64,000 nt of DNA from Caulobacter sp. UNC358MFTsu5.1 (GCF_000712075.1 NZ_JONW01000006.1:310001-374000), one strand, 5' to 3'; counted from the first letter of the stretch, positions 48,505 through 57,237 are shown. Numbers and translations: made by a program. Notes: generated by a model from the letters alone, not told the origin.

Positions 48505-49411
48505 GTTCGGCTCCGGTCGAAATTGGAGCTGCAGGAGGCCTCGGAAGGGGCTGCGTCCGCTGTCGAAATCTTTAGCGATCTTGGCGGACGCGACTTCGCC
48601 GCCTCACGCGGAAAGCCGCTGAGCTGATGGGGAGGCGCGGAGCGGGCCGGGCTTCGCCCGGAGACCGTGGGTTTTGTGTTTGCGTTTCGGCTTGGCTCGA
48701 CCGCTCCGCGGAACCGTTCTTCTCAAGGGACGGCGACTGAGGGCCTGTTTCATCCCGGTCGACGTTCCCCCTCGGGCGGGCAGGATCAGGTCGCCCGGAA
48801 GGGGCCGTCGGCGACTCCGACTGATCCTGGAACAGGCCGGTTTGAACTTCCCGGCCCCGTCGACCCGCCGGTCTTCGCCGAGGTTCGTCTTGCGCCTTGG
48901 GACCTTCTGAGCCCCGCCGCCCAAGACCTCCCCCCAGCCAAGGCAAGCGGCCCCGCTCGGTTCCATCCCCATCGCCTGCTTGGGCCGGTACCAAGAGCCC
49001 TCCCCGTGATGGTGACGGGTCTGATTGTGCAGCAGGGCTGACCACTGGCGCGTCGGTGACGCTGCTTTTTCTGCAGGGCGTTGGAATGGTTGGGGTTTGT
49101 CCCGCCGCTTACGGGGATAGAGAGCGCTCGATCCCCGCGCGGGGACATGCCCTTGCGGCGTGTCCCCAAGTCCAGGCGCGGCGCTAGCTGATGGGGACAC
49201 GCCGCAAGGGCATGTCCCCGGCCTGTGCTCACCTCCACCTCCGTCACCCTCGGAACAAGTCCCAGGATGACGGTTGAAAGGCGGGGCTCTTCACGTCGAA
49301 GACCGGCCGAACGACCGCGTTGCATTCGGTGAGGGTGTAACCACTCACCCTCCCATGGCTTCGCCATGGGCCCCTCCCTCTCTCAAAGAGAGAGGGAAAC
49401 ATGACGCCGCC
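48505..49411. other. gene-poor stretch of about 0.9 kb
   Basis: No convincing gene. 48505-49090 has long open frames on both strands, but their products are Arg/Pro/Gly-rich with no family likeness, as expected for GC-rich non-coding DNA. 49141-49219 is a perfect 27-base inverted repeat. 49245-49275 is a solitary GTCA-type half-palindrome. 49330-49400 has hairpins: GGTGAGGGTG/CACTCACCC, CCATGGCTTCGCCATGG and CCCTCTCTC/GAGAGAGGG. An RNA gene in 48560-49090 cannot be excluded; I found no tmRNA or RNase P signature. Confidence 0.55.
49141..49219. repeat. perfect 27-base inverted repeat
   Basis: Arms 49141-49167 and 49193-49219 match exactly, beginning GGGGACATGCCCTTGCGG, with a 25-base spacer. 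No T-run follows. It could be a recombination or protein site, or the end structure of a small mobile repeat. Confidence 0.85.
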
Positions 49412-50437
49412 TCAGTAGAAGCTGTCGCCCGCCTCCAGCCGGTCCTGCCGCGTCCCGTCGCACAGGGCGTAGCTGAAGCCCTTCTGGATCGACCAGGCGC
49501 CGACCTGGCCCGTCTTGCTCAGCGCCAGGAAGCCCACCTGCAGGTCCTTGGCGTCCGGCTTCTTCCTCAGGATGCGGGCGACCGCCTCCTTGCAGGCGTC
49601 CTGAGGCGAGCGGCCCTGGCGCATCAGTTCGACCACCAGGAACGAGCCGACGTTGCGGATCACCTCCTCGCCGACGCCCGTCGAGGTGGCCGCGCCGACG
49701 TCGTTGTCGACATAGAGCCCGGCCCCGACGATGGGCGAATCGCCGACCCGGCCGCGCAGCTTCCAGGCCATGCCGCTGGTGGTGCAGGCGCCCGACAGGT
49801 TGCCGGCCGCGTCCAGGGCCAGCATGCCGATGGTGTCGTGATTGCCCTTGCCGCCGGGCGTGCCCAGCTGTCCGGACGTCTTGCCGTAGTCGCCGACCTC
49901 GCTGTTGGCCCTCGGCGCGTACTTGGCCTCCTTCTTCCAGGCCTCCCAGGCGGCGCGGGATTCCGGCGTCAGCAGTTCCTCGCGCGGGAAGCCCTGCTCC
50001 TGGGCGAACTGCAGGGCGCCGGCCCCGACCAGCAGGACGTGCGGGGTCTTCTCCATCACCGCCCGGGCCACCGAGATCGGGTGGGCGATGTGCTCCAGGG
50101 CCGCGACCGCGCCGCAGCCGCCGTGCTCGTCCATGATCGAGGCGTCCAGCGAGACGTGGCCGTCGCGGTCGGGATAGCCGGCCCGGCCGACGCTGTGGTT
50201 CTTCAGGTCCTGCTCGGGCACGCGGGCCCCGGCCTCGACCGCGTCCAGCGCCCGGCCGCCCTTCGACAGGATCGCCCAGGCCGCCTGGTTGGCCGGCACG
50301 CCGAAGTCCCAGGTGGAGATCACGCAGGGCTTGGTCAGCTGGATTCCGCCCGAGGGACCGGCCGCCGAGGCCGCGCCGCCCCCCATCAATCCCGACCCGA
50401 CGAGCGAGGCGCCGATCAGGCCTCTACGATTCAGCAT
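49412..50437 (-). CDS. N4-(beta-N-acetylglucosaminyl)-L-asparaginase
   Basis: The 341-residue Ntn-hydrolase releases asparagine from N-acetylglucosaminyl-asparagine. It has a Tat/Sec-like leader (LNRRGLIGASLVGSGLMGGG). Self-cleavage would occur before Thr202 in the motif NHDTIGMLALD, followed by RGRVGDSPIVGAGLYVDN and STGVGEEVIR, all diagnostic. The mature enzyme would be an alpha/beta pair in the periplasm. GGGGAG precedes the ATG. With GH92 elsewhere in the window it suggests use of N-glycan fragments. Confidence 0.93.
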   Translation of the reverse strand: MLNRRGLIGASLVGSGLMGGGAASAAGPSGGIQLTKPCVISTWDFGVPANQAAWAILSKGGRALDAVEAGARVPEQDLKNHSVGRAGYPDRDGHVSLDASIMDEHGGCGAVAALEHIAHPISVARAVMEKTPHVLLVGAGALQFAQEQGFPREELLTPESRAAWEAWKKEAKYAPRANSEVGDYGKTSGQLGTPGGKGNHDTIGMLALDAAGNLSGACTTSGMAWKLRGRVGDSPIVGAGLYVDNDVGAATSTGVGEEVIRNVGSFLVVELMRQGRSPQDACKEAVARILRKKPDAKDLQVGFLALSKTGQVGAWSIQKGFSYALCDGTRQDRLEAGDSFY

Positions 50438-50509
50438 GGGTAAGCTCCCCGAAAGGCGCCAAAAGAACGCCGGTCACGAATCCGTACCACGAGCCTGGGA
50501 GCCGCCAAG

Positions 50510-51253
50510 ATGTCCGACCGCGTGATCCTGGAAGTCTGTGTCGATACGCCCGCCGGACTGGCGGCGGCGATCGCCGGTGGCGCGGATCGCATCGAGCTGT
50601 GCTCGGCCCTGGCCCTGCAGGGCCTGACCCCGGCGCCGGGGCTGATGGCCATCGCGGCCGAGGCGGCGATCCCGATCTATCCGATGATCCGCCCGCGCCA
50701 CGGCGACTTCGTCTACGACGCCCGCGAGGTGGACGCGATCTTCCGCGACATCGACGCCGCGCGGGAGGCCAGGCTGGCGGGGGTGGTGGTCGGCGCCAAC
50801 CGGCCCTCGGGCGAGCTGGATGTCGATGTGCTGGCCATGCTGGTCGCCCACGCCGACGGGATGGGCGTGACCCTGCACCGGGCCTTCGACCTGACGCCCG
50901 ACCCGTTCGCGGCCCTGGAGACCGCCATCGACCTGGGCTTCGAGCGCATCCTGACCTCGGGCGGCGCGCTGAACGCCATGGCCGGCTCGTCGATGATCGC
51001 CGCCCTGGTCGGCCAGGCGGCCGGCCGCATCGCCATCCTGGCCGGCGGCGGGGTCAATCCGTCGAACGTGGCCGAGCTGGTCGCCCGCACCGCCGTGCGC
51101 GAGGTGCACGGCTCGTGCAGCGCGCCGATGGTCGAGGGCCTGGCCCAGGGGCACGAGCACCGCGCCCACGAGCTGGGCTTCGTGCCGGACGGCCTGCGCG
51201 ACACGGACGAGGCCGTGGTGAAGGCGGTGGTCGAGGCGCTTAGGGGGCTCTGA
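50510..51253 (+). CDS. cutC: CutC family protein
   Basis: A 247-residue TIM-barrel protein: EVCVDTPAGLAAAIAGGADR, IELCSALALQGLTPAPGLM, PMIRPRHGDFVYDAREVDA and LAGGGVNPSNVAELV are CutC hallmarks. Originally tied to copper tolerance; the actual role is disputed. The start at 50510 has GGGAG 8 bases upstream, 72 bases from the divergent glycosylasparaginase start. Confidence 0.94.
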   Translation: MSDRVILEVCVDTPAGLAAAIAGGADRIELCSALALQGLTPAPGLMAIAAEAAIPIYPMIRPRHGDFVYDAREVDAIFRDIDAAREARLAGVVVGANRPSGELDVDVLAMLVAHADGMGVTLHRAFDLTPDPFAALETAIDLGFERILTSGGALNAMAGSSMIAALVGQAAGRIAILAGGGVNPSNVAELVARTAVREVHGSCSAPMVEGLAQGHEHRAHELGFVPDGLRDTDEAVVKAVVEALRGL

Positions 51254-51275
51254 GCCTCATCCGCCATTTCTAGCG

Positions 51276-51385
51276 GTTGTCATCCCGGAAGCGCGTAGCG
51301 CTGTCCGGGACCCAGGTGAACCGCACCGCTTTCGCCCAGTCCCCTGGGTCCCGGACAGCCTCTGCGAGGCTTCCGGGATGACAAC
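51276..51385. repeat. large intergenic palindrome (GTCAT-type), copy 3
   Basis: Outer arms GTTGTCATCCCGGAAGC (51276) and GCTTCCGGGATGACAAC (to 51385) match perfectly; inner parts GCTGTCCGGGACCCAGG and CCTGGGTCCCGGACAG pair too, leaving about 20 unpaired bases. It lies between two convergent stops and could serve as terminator. Confidence 0.88.
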
Positions 51386-51400
51386 TTTAAGAGCGGAAGA

Positions 51401-52408
51401 TCAGAACCGCGTGTCCATCGCCGGGATCGCGATCACCCCGGCCTCGCCGTCTTCATCCCCCCAGGCCAGCCGGCTCCCATCCGCCGAGACCGACAGCGAG
51501 CTGATCGCCGCGCCCTTTTCGGCCTTCAGGGTCTCGATGCGGCCCGATCGCATGTGGGCGCCCCAGATCTTGCCGTTGTCCTGGCCGGCGAGGGCCACCG
51601 GCAGCGCGTCGACGCCGGCGACCTGCACCACCATCGAGTCGCGCGAGAAGCCGATCTCGGCCGCTTCCTTGCCCATCGGGCCGTTGGACCCGGCGAACGG
51701 CCAGACCACGGCGCCGTTGGCGCCGGCGGTGACCATCAGATTGCCCTTGTCGAAGAAGGCCAGGCTCTTGATCTTGGACGGATAGCCGCCCATCCGCATG
51801 TCCTTGCCGTCGGCCAGCCGCCAACCGTGCAGCTGGTTGTCCTGCATGGCCGTGACCATGAACTTGCCGTCGGGGCTGAAGACCGCGGCGATATGGCTGC
51901 CGGCCCATTTCAGCGCCTGGGGCTTCTGGCCGTCGATCTTGGCCCACCACAGCCAGGCGCCGCCGTAGCCCACCGTGGCCAGGCGGCGGCCCTTGGGGTC
52001 GAAGGCCAGGCCCGAGACGGTCTTGTCGTGCGGGAAGACGCGCAGGAACTTGGCGTCGGCCACGTCGCGGACGTGGGCCTCCTTGCCGGCGGTGAAGGCG
52101 ATCAGGCCCGAGGCGGCGCTGGCGGCGACGTGCTCGATCCAGCGGCCCTTGACCTCGGCCACCAGGGTGGCGGCGACCTCGTCGCCCTCGATCCGGCTCC
52201 AGACCACGCGGCCGTCGTCGCCGCCGGTGACGATTCCCCGGCCCGAGGGGTGGACGGCGGCGGCCAGCACCGCGCCGTCGTGGGCCTCGACGGTGACGAA
52301 GCCGCCCTCGTTCTCGAATCGCACCGTGCCGTCGCCCAGGGCGAAGGCGGCGCGACCGGCGCGGTCGAACAGGGCGGCGGTGACGTAGGCGTCGAAGGAA
52401 TAGATCAT
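51401..52408 (-). CDS. WD40-like beta-propeller protein
   Basis: The 335-residue protein has about six to seven WD40-like repeats, e.g. LAAAVHPSGRGIVTGGDDGR, GLAFDPKGRRLATVGYGGAW, AAVFSPDGKFMVTAMQDNQL and SLSVSADGSRLAWGDEDGEA. No signal peptide or catalytic domain is visible, so it is probably a cytoplasmic scaffold. Partner unknown. The gene is divergent from the exbD pair. Confidence 0.85.
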   Translation of the reverse strand: MIYSFDAYVTAALFDRAGRAAFALGDGTVRFENEGGFVTVEAHDGAVLAAAVHPSGRGIVTGGDDGRVVWSRIEGDEVAATLVAEVKGRWIEHVAASAASGLIAFTAGKEAHVRDVADAKFLRVFPHDKTVSGLAFDPKGRRLATVGYGGAWLWWAKIDGQKPQALKWAGSHIAAVFSPDGKFMVTAMQDNQLHGWRLADGKDMRMGGYPSKIKSLAFFDKGNLMVTAGANGAVVWPFAGSNGPMGKEAAEIGFSRDSMVVQVAGVDALPVALAGQDNGKIWGAHMRSGRIETLKAEKGAAISSLSVSADGSRLAWGDEDGEAGVIAIPAMDTRF

Positions 52409-52654
52409 TCGCGCGCCATACCGCGCCCCGACGCGGGCGCCTAGTCGGGCGTCAATACGCGCTCAATGCGCGTGGGGCGCGAGCCAGGCCCGGAGAACCC
52501 GTCCCCTGAACGGCGTTCCGTCAAAAAGAGTCACAAAAGGGGTTGCCATCGCGGCCTCTCGTCGGGCTTTACTTCCGCGCCCGTCTGCGCCAGACGTGGC
52601 CTCTAACATTTTTCGGGACCGCCACAGAGGCGGCCCTTGGGAGACAGTCAGGCA

Positions 52655-53104
52655 ATGGCGGCTAAACTTGCTGGCGGGGGTGGTGGTCGCTACTCCCTCG
52701 GCCAGAACTCCGAAATCAACGTCACGCCCTTCGTCGACATCCTGCTCGTGCTGCTGATCATCTTCATGGTCGCCGTGCCGATGGCGACCGTGGCGATCAA
52801 GGTGGACCTGCCGCCGGCGACCCCGCCGCCGCCGAACGCCCCGAAGCCGAAGGAACCGGTGTTCATCTCGATCCAGAAGTCGGGCGCCCTGTACGTGGCC
52901 GACAAGCAGACGAGCCTGGACAACCTGCAGTTCGACCTGGACGCCAAGTTCACGGCCACCGGCCAGGCCGGCCCGAAGGACGACCAGCGCGTCATGGTCC
53001 GCGCCGACGCCGACGTGACCTATGCCGACTTCATGGGCGTGCTGAACGCCCTGCAGACCGCCGGCTGGTACAAGGTCGGCCTGATCAACGAAGACATCCA
53101 CTAA
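52655..53104 (+). CDS. ExbD/TolR-family protein, copy 1
   Basis: The 149-residue protein has a short cytoplasmic head, one membrane helix with the conserved Asp (INVTPFVDILLVLLIIFMVA), a Pro-rich periplasmic linker and a C-terminal domain (QRVMVRADADVTYADFMGVL). ExbD proteins convey proton motive force to TonB. No exbB/tolQ gene is adjacent. The ATG at 52655 matches the MAAKLAG start of the second copy. A terminator closes it, so the two copies are separate transcripts. Confidence 0.92.
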   Translation: MAAKLAGGGGGRYSLGQNSEINVTPFVDILLVLLIIFMVAVPMATVAIKVDLPPATPPPPNAPKPKEPVFISIQKSGALYVADKQTSLDNLQFDLDAKFTATGQAGPKDDQRVMVRADADVTYADFMGVLNALQTAGWYKVGLINEDIH

Positions 53105-53133
53105 GGATCTCTTCCGCGATCATGCGAAAGATC

Positions 53134-53165
53134 AGGGGCCGGACGCCATGTCCGGCCCCTTTTTC
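53134..53165 (+). terminator. rho-independent terminator after the first exbD-like gene
   Basis: An 11-bp stem (AGGGGCCGGAC / GTCCGGCCCCT) with a 5-base loop is followed by TTTTC. Confidence 0.9.
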
Positions 53166-53216
53166 GTGCCTGTCTCAGGGCTTGGGAGCTTGGCGCTTTA
53201 CAAGCGTAAGAAACGG

Positions 53217-53236
53217 TAGAAAACTACACCTGTAAC
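53217..53236 (+). promoter_or_regulatory. 20-base motif shared with 15881-15900
   Basis: TAGAAAACTACACCTGTAAC here matches GAGAAAATTACACCTGTGAC at 15881-15900 in 17 of 20 positions. Each lies upstream of a plus-strand gene start (41 and 94 bases). Possibly an operator or promoter element; factor unknown. Confidence 0.4.
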
Positions 53237-53276
53237 TTCAATCGATCCCGAACGGGGCATGGAGAGGAGACAGGTC

Positions 53277-53717
53277 ATGGCGGCGAAACTGGCTGGGGCG
53301 GGCGGCGGGGCCTATGCGATCCGGCAGAACGCGGACATCAACGTCACGCCGTTCGTCGACATCCTGCTGGTGCTGCTGATCATCTTCATGGTCGCCGTGC
53401 CCATGGCCACCACCTCGATCAAGCTCGACATGCCGCCGGCCCGCAAGACGGACGTCCCGCCCAAGCCGCCGGTGCTGATCTCGATCCAGAATTCGGGCGC
53501 CCTGTACCTGGCCGGCCAGCCCACGCGGCTGGACACCCTGGCCGGCGACGTCAGCGCCCGGTTCGCCGCCGACGGCCAGACCGGCCCGCGCAAGGACCAG
53601 CGCCTGATGGTCAGCGCCCAGGCCGACGTGCCCTACGAGGCGCTGATGGGCGTGATCGACAAGGTCCACGCCGAGGGCTGGATCCAGATCGGGATCGTGA
53701 ACGAGGATATTCGCTAG
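53277..53717 (+). CDS. ExbD/TolR-family protein, copy 2
   Basis: A 146-residue paralogue of the preceding gene, sharing MAAKLAG, the helix INVTPFVDILLVLLIIFMVA exactly, and the ending INEDIH/VNEDIR. The linker (PPARKTDVPPKPPVLIS) and C-terminal domain differ. GAGGAG lies 7 bases before the ATG at 53277. It has its own leader with short palindromes (53194-53206 and GTAG/CTAC at 53216-53227) and its own terminator. Probably forms mixed complexes with copy 1 and an ExbB encoded elsewhere. Confidence 0.92.
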   Translation: MAAKLAGAGGGAYAIRQNADINVTPFVDILLVLLIIFMVAVPMATTSIKLDMPPARKTDVPPKPPVLISIQNSGALYLAGQPTRLDTLAGDVSARFAADGQTGPRKDQRLMVSAQADVPYEALMGVIDKVHAEGWIQIGIVNEDIR

Positions 53718-53725
53718 GCATTACG

Positions 53726-53759
53726 AGAAAGCCCCGGGGCCGATGGTCCGGGGCTTTCT
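53726..53759 (+). terminator. rho-independent terminator after the second exbD-like gene
   Basis: Stem AGAAAGCCCCGG pairs with CCGGGGCTTTCT around an 8-10 base loop, with T residues in the descending arm. Confidence 0.75.
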
Positions 53760-53776
53760 GACTTGTGCGGGCGAAC

Positions 53777-53893
53777 ACTTGCCCCCTACGGATCGCTTCG
53801 CGATCGTCTTCCGCCACAGGGGGAAGAGCCTCGCGGGTAGGCTCCGCCCCCTATGGGGGCGGACAGACGGCGAAGCCGTCAGGTGGGGCAAGT
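53777..53893. repeat. GC-rich intergenic palindrome, copy B
   Basis: Outer arms ACTTGCCCC (53777) and GGGGCAAGT (to 53893) enclose GGATCGCTTCGCGATC-like, CCCCCTATGGGGG and ACGGCGAAGCCGT hairpins. Layout is like 33304-33441. Sits between exbD and the convergent CobW gene. Confidence 0.75.
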
Positions 53894-53907
53894 CGGTGTG
53901 AGCCTTC

Positions 53908-54996
53908 CTAAGCCGCCGTCGCCTCGAAACCGGCTTTCAGCTCCGCCTCGTCCAGGTCGCGGCCGATGAACACCATGCGGCTGTAGCGCTTGTCCTTGTC
54001 GGTCCACGGGCGCTGGAAGTCGCCTTCCAGGATCATGTGCACGGCCTGGAACACCAGGCGGCGCTCCTCGCCCTTCACGTCGATGATGCCCTTGGCGCGC
54101 AGGATGTCGACGCCGCGGCGGGCCAGCAGGTCGTTGAGCCAGGCGGTGATCTTCTGGCCATCCACCGGCTTGTCCAGCGTCAGGGATATGCCCTTCACGC
54201 CGTCGTCGTGGATGTCGCTCTTGTGGTCGTGGTGGTGATGGTGGTCGTGACCGTGGTGGTCATGATCATGGTCGTGGTGATGGTGATCATGGCCGCAGTG
54301 CTCGTCGTGGACGTGGCCGTCCTCGCCATGGGCCGGGTTCAGGAACTCCGGCTCCAGCTCGGTGATCCGCTCCAGGTCGAAGCTGTGCTTGCCGATGATG
54401 GTCTCGAGCGGGACGTTCGAGCGCTGGGCGCGGTGGATCGGGGCCAGCGGGTTGATGCGCTTGATACGGGCCTCGACGTGGCGCAGGTCGTCTTCCGAGA
54501 CCAGGTCGGTCTTGTTCAGCACGATCTGGTCGGCGAAGGCGATCTGCTCGACCGCTTCCTTGGAATCGGAAAGCCGCAGCAGGATGTGCTTGGCGTCGAC
54601 CACGGCGGTGACCGAGTCCAGATAGGTGCGGGCCTTGACGTCGTCGTCGACGAAGAAGGTCTGGGCCACCGGGCCCGGATCGGCCAGGCCCGTGGTCTCG
54701 ACCACGATGGCGTCGAAGCCGCCCTTCCGTTTCATCAAGCCCTGGAGGACACGGATCAGGTCGCCGCGCACCGTGCAGCAGACGCAGCCGTTGTTCATCT
54801 CGAACACTTCCTCGTCGGCGCCGACCACCAGGTCGTTGTCGATGCCCACCTCGCCGAACTCGTTGACGATCACGGCGTAGCGCTTGCCGTGCTCCTCGGT
54901 GAGGATGCGGTTGAGGAGCGTGGTCTTGCCGGCGCCGAGATAGCCGGTCAGCACGGTGACGGGGATCTTGCCGGAATTGGATGTGGTGTCGGTCAT
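53908..54996 (-). CDS. CobW/COG0523 family GTPase (metal chaperone)
   Basis: The 362-residue G3E GTPase has Walker [14 protein letters not shown] (19-31), the metal site CVCC (71-74), ETTG (100-103), NKTD (161-164) and a very His-rich loop (about 223-264, about 20 His) that would bind zinc, cobalt or nickel. A C-terminal CobW domain ends near the stop. COG0523 proteins move metal to client enzymes, often under zinc starvation. The UreH/NicO-like gene lies upstream on the same strand behind a Zur-like palindrome, which supports a zinc role. Confidence 0.94.
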   Translation of the reverse strand: MTDTTSNSGKIPVTVLTGYLGAGKTTLLNRILTEEHGKRYAVIVNEFGEVGIDNDLVVGADEEVFEMNNGCVCCTVRGDLIRVLQGLMKRKGGFDAIVVETTGLADPGPVAQTFFVDDDVKARTYLDSVTAVVDAKHILLRLSDSKEAVEQIAFADQIVLNKTDLVSEDDLRHVEARIKRINPLAPIHRAQRSNVPLETIIGKHSFDLERITELEPEFLNPAHGEDGHVHDEHCGHDHHHHDHDHDHHGHDHHHHHDHKSDIHDDGVKGISLTLDKPVDGQKITAWLNDLLARRGVDILRAKGIIDVKGEERRLVFQAVHMILEGDFQRPWTDKDKRYSRMVFIGRDLDEAELKAGFEATAA

Positions 54997-55044
54997 GGCC
55001 GCTATTTAGGTGTGAAGAGGCCTCGGTGGAAGCACCTCCAAACT

Positions 55045-55171
55045 CCGCTCATCCCGGCGAACGCCGGGACCCAGATCCTAAAGCGGGGAATCTGACGGGA
55101 TGAGCGCCGCGTTCAAGGAACCCGCCTCAAAGCCGTTCCATCCGGGTCCCGGCGTTCGCCGGGATGAGCGG
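55045..55171. repeat. large intergenic palindrome (GTCAT-type), copy 4
   Basis: Arms CCGCTCATCCCGGCGAACGC (55045) and the complement ending CGGGATGAGCGG (55171) extend about 30 bases each with few mismatches and a middle of about 65 bases. Lies between the UreH-like and CobW genes, so would be part of any shared transcript. Confidence 0.88.
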
Positions 55172-55181
55172 ATCAAGAAGT

Positions 55182-55808
55182 CTAGGTCTTGAGGAACGCC
55201 ACCGCCGCGCCGATCACGATCAGGGCGCCGCCCAGGATCAGCTCCTCGTACTGTTCCAGCCGGGCCAGGCCCAGGCGGTTGAAGCCGGCCAGGCTCAGGC
55301 CCGTGAAGATCAGCATGCCGGCCGAGGTGGCCGCCAGCAGCACCGCCGAAAGGGTCAGGAAGCCGGCCACGCCGTGCTCCATCCCCGCCAGATAGTAAGG
55401 AAGGAAGGCCTCGCACGGCGACAGGGTCAGCAGCACCACCAGGGCGGTGATGGCGGCGCGGTCGGAGGCGAACTTGCGGCCGGTCTCCAGGGTCGCGTGC
55501 TTGTGCCGGCCCTTCACCAGATAGAAGACGCCCAGCGCCGCCATCAGCCCGCCGACCACCCAATGGAAGGAATCGCCCAGGTGCGGCTGGGCCACCAGGC
55601 CCGCGGCCACCACGGCCAGGCCCAGCACGATGGTCAGGCCCACATGGCCCAGGCCCGCCAGCAGGGTGACGCCCAGGGTCCGCCCCGTCGTCCATTTCTG
55701 GGCGCGGCCGACCAGCACGAACGGCAGCCAGTGCGTGGGCAAGGCCGCATGCAGGAAGGCCACGACGAACCCGGTGGCGGCGACGGAGGCGAAGAAGGTC
55801 GTGTTCAC
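55182..55808 (-). CDS. UreH/NicO-like membrane protein (probable metal transporter)
   Basis: The 208-residue protein has six hydrophobic segments. Helix 1 holds VAFLHAALPTHWLPFVLVG, with two His spaced as in the HAxxPDH motif of NicO/UreH nickel-cobalt transporters, and a later LLTLSPCEAFLPYYLAGM suggests a metal-binding Cys-Glu. A loop KGRHKHATLE adds His. Substrate not certain: nickel, cobalt or zinc. The Zur-like palindrome 17 bases upstream and the CobW gene downstream favour zinc homeostasis. Confidence 0.78.
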   Translation of the reverse strand: MNTTFFASVAATGFVVAFLHAALPTHWLPFVLVGRAQKWTTGRTLGVTLLAGLGHVGLTIVLGLAVVAAGLVAQPHLGDSFHWVVGGLMAALGVFYLVKGRHKHATLETGRKFASDRAAITALVVLLTLSPCEAFLPYYLAGMEHGVAGFLTLSAVLLAATSAGMLIFTGLSLAGFNRLGLARLEQYEELILGGALIVIGAAVAFLKT

Positions 55809-55824
55809 GTCTGCGGCTATAGCC

Positions 55825-55839
55825 TGTTATAAAGTAACA
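55825..55839. promoter_or_regulatory. Zur-like operator upstream of the metal genes
   Basis: TGTTA-TAAAG-TAACA is a perfect 5-5-5 palindrome (TGTTATAAAGTAACAT with flank) in an AT-rich window, 17 bases before the ATG of the UreH-like gene. It closely follows the TGTTATAnTATAACA pattern of proteobacterial Zur boxes. Overlap with the likely promoter would give repression when zinc is ample. Confidence 0.62.
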
Positions 55840-56030
55840 TACCAGAGGCTCTCTTCATGGAGCCGCGCATCGGACCGCGCCGGCGGGGGCTCCTGATTCC
55901 CCGTACGCGAGGCGCGAGGAGGGGCGGGACCTCCAAAGCTTCGCCCCTCTCCACTTCCATGCGGGCCGGACGTTCGGCGCGGCTAGGGCTGCGTCGTGGA
56001 TTTCGTCAAGCGTCAGGGCGCCGTTCGCCG

Positions 56031-56058
56031 TTGACTCAGGGGCTTTCGCCGGTATAAG
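56031..56058 (+). promoter_or_regulatory. sigma-70-type promoter for rplU-rpmA
   Basis: TTGACT (56031-56036) and TATAAG (56053-56058), 16 bases apart, lie about 80 bases before the rplU ATG. A strong match, fitting a ribosomal protein operon. Confidence 0.62.
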
Positions 56059-56135
56059 TGCGCCCCTCTCGCCCGCAGGGTCTCCCAGCGGGCGTTCCCC
56101 ATTTTGCGAACGCACGTTTCTTAAGGCGCTAACCT

Positions 56136-56714
56136 ATGTACGCGGTGATCAAAACCGGCGGCAAGCAGTACCGGGTCCAAGCCGGCGATCTGCTGGTTGT
56201 CGAAAAGCTCGACGGTGAACCGGGCTCGGAAGTCGCTTTCGGCGAAGTCCTGATGCTTGGCGAAGGCGAGGCCGTGACGGTCGGCGCCCCCACGGTGGAC
56301 GGCGCTGTCGTCTCCGGCACCCTGATCGAAACCCGCAAGGGCGAGAAGGTGAAGATCTTCAAGAAGATCCGCCGTCAGGGCTATCGCCGCACCCGCGGTC
56401 ACCGCCAGACCGAGTCGGTCATCCGCGTGACCTCGGTCGCCGGCGCCGGCAAGACCAGCAAGTGGGACGGCACGGTCGACCTGACCCCGAAGGTCATCCT
56501 GAACGCCCGCGCCCGCGGCCTGGGCGACGCCGCCGTCGCCGCCGTGGCTCCGGTCACCCCGGCCAAGGTTGAAGTCGAGACCGTCGCCAAGAAGGCCTCG
56601 AAGTCGTCCGCCAAGGTGGAAGCCGTCGTCGTCGAGCACGCCGAACCGACCGCCGCCCCGAAGAAGAAGGCCGCGCCTAAGAAGGCCGCCGCCAAGGAAG
56701 ACGGCGAAGCCTAA
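56136..56714 (+). CDS. rplU: 50S ribosomal protein L21 with Ala/Lys-rich C-terminal tail
   Basis: L21 binds 23S rRNA near L20. The first ~102 residues are canonical ([39 protein letters not shown]). The protein is 192 residues, about 90 longer than E. coli L21; the excess ends in a Lys/Ala-rich tail [19 protein letters not shown]. Such tails occur in other alphaproteobacterial L21 proteins. Forms an operon with rpmA, 32 bases downstream. Confidence 0.97.
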   Translation: MYAVIKTGGKQYRVQAGDLLVVEKLDGEPGSEVAFGEVLMLGEGEAVTVGAPTVDGAVVSGTLIETRKGEKVKIFKKIRRQGYRRTRGHRQTESVIRVTSVAGAGKTSKWDGTVDLTPKVILNARARGLGDAAVAAVAPVTPAKVEVETVAKKASKSSAKVEAVVVEHAEPTAAPKKKAAPKKAAAKEDGEA

Positions 56715-56746
56715 GCGGCTGCGCCTCTAAGGATCAGGAGAGCACA

Positions 56747-57016
56747 ATGGCTCACAAGAAATCTGGTGGTTCGTCCAGCAACGGTCGCGACTCGGCTGGC
56801 CGTCGTCTTGGCGTGAAGAAGTTCGGTGGCCAGAAGGTCGCCGCCGGCAACATCATCATCCGTCAACGCGGCACCAAGTTCTGGCCGGGCGCCGGCGTGG
56901 GCATGGGCAAGGACCATACCCTCTTCGCGCTCGTCGAAGGTGCGGTGGGCTTTGTCACCAAGCGCAACAATCGGACCTACGTGAACGTGGCTCCGGTGGC
57001 CCAGGCCGCCGAATAG
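56747..57016 (+). CDS. rpmA: 50S ribosomal protein L27
   Basis: The 89-residue protein has the standard N-terminus [20 protein letters not shown] that reaches the peptidyl-transferase centre, then [11 protein letters not shown] and [12 protein letters not shown]. No N-terminal extension that would need processing, unlike Firmicutes. Follows rplU, as in nearly all bacteria. Confidence 0.98.
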   Translation: MAHKKSGGSSSNGRDSAGRRLGVKKFGGQKVAAGNIIIRQRGTKFWPGAGVGMGKDHTLFALVEGAVGFVTKRNNRTYVNVAPVAQAAE

Positions 57017-57082
57017 CGCGAACCTCGTAGAGATCCGGGTCGCGCTTTCCTCGAAGAAAGACGATCCGGACAGACGAAACCT

Positions 57083-57122
57083 AAGCGGGGAGTCCGGACG
57101 CCGGGCTCCCCGCTTTTGTTTT
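57083..57122 (+). terminator. rho-independent terminator after rpmA
   Basis: AAGCGGGGAG pairs with CTCCCCGCTT and an inner CCGG/CCGG stem around ACG; TTTTGTTTTGT follows. Confidence 0.9.
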
Positions 57123-57237
57123 GTCCGCGCTCGAAATTTCCTGGCCGCAAAAGGACCCCAGGCCTGAAATCCGAGCGTCACGGTCCCCACCTAGAAGGAC
57201 CGAGAACGGGAGGCGCGCCCAGGTGCGTAACCAAGAC

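Larger units (their letters stand above)
55809..56135. other. intergenic region between metal genes and rplU
   Basis: About 330 bases without a gene. Left end: the Zur-like site. Right end: the rplU promoter (56031-56058). Between them a short inverted repeat region around 55870-55990 of no clear type; open frames on both strands look non-coding. Confidence 0.6.

Noticed and set aside
48604..49200. Minus-strand 198-codon frame as a gene
   Set aside because: Arg/Pro-rich, no ribosome site, crosses the 27-base inverted repeat; looks non-coding.
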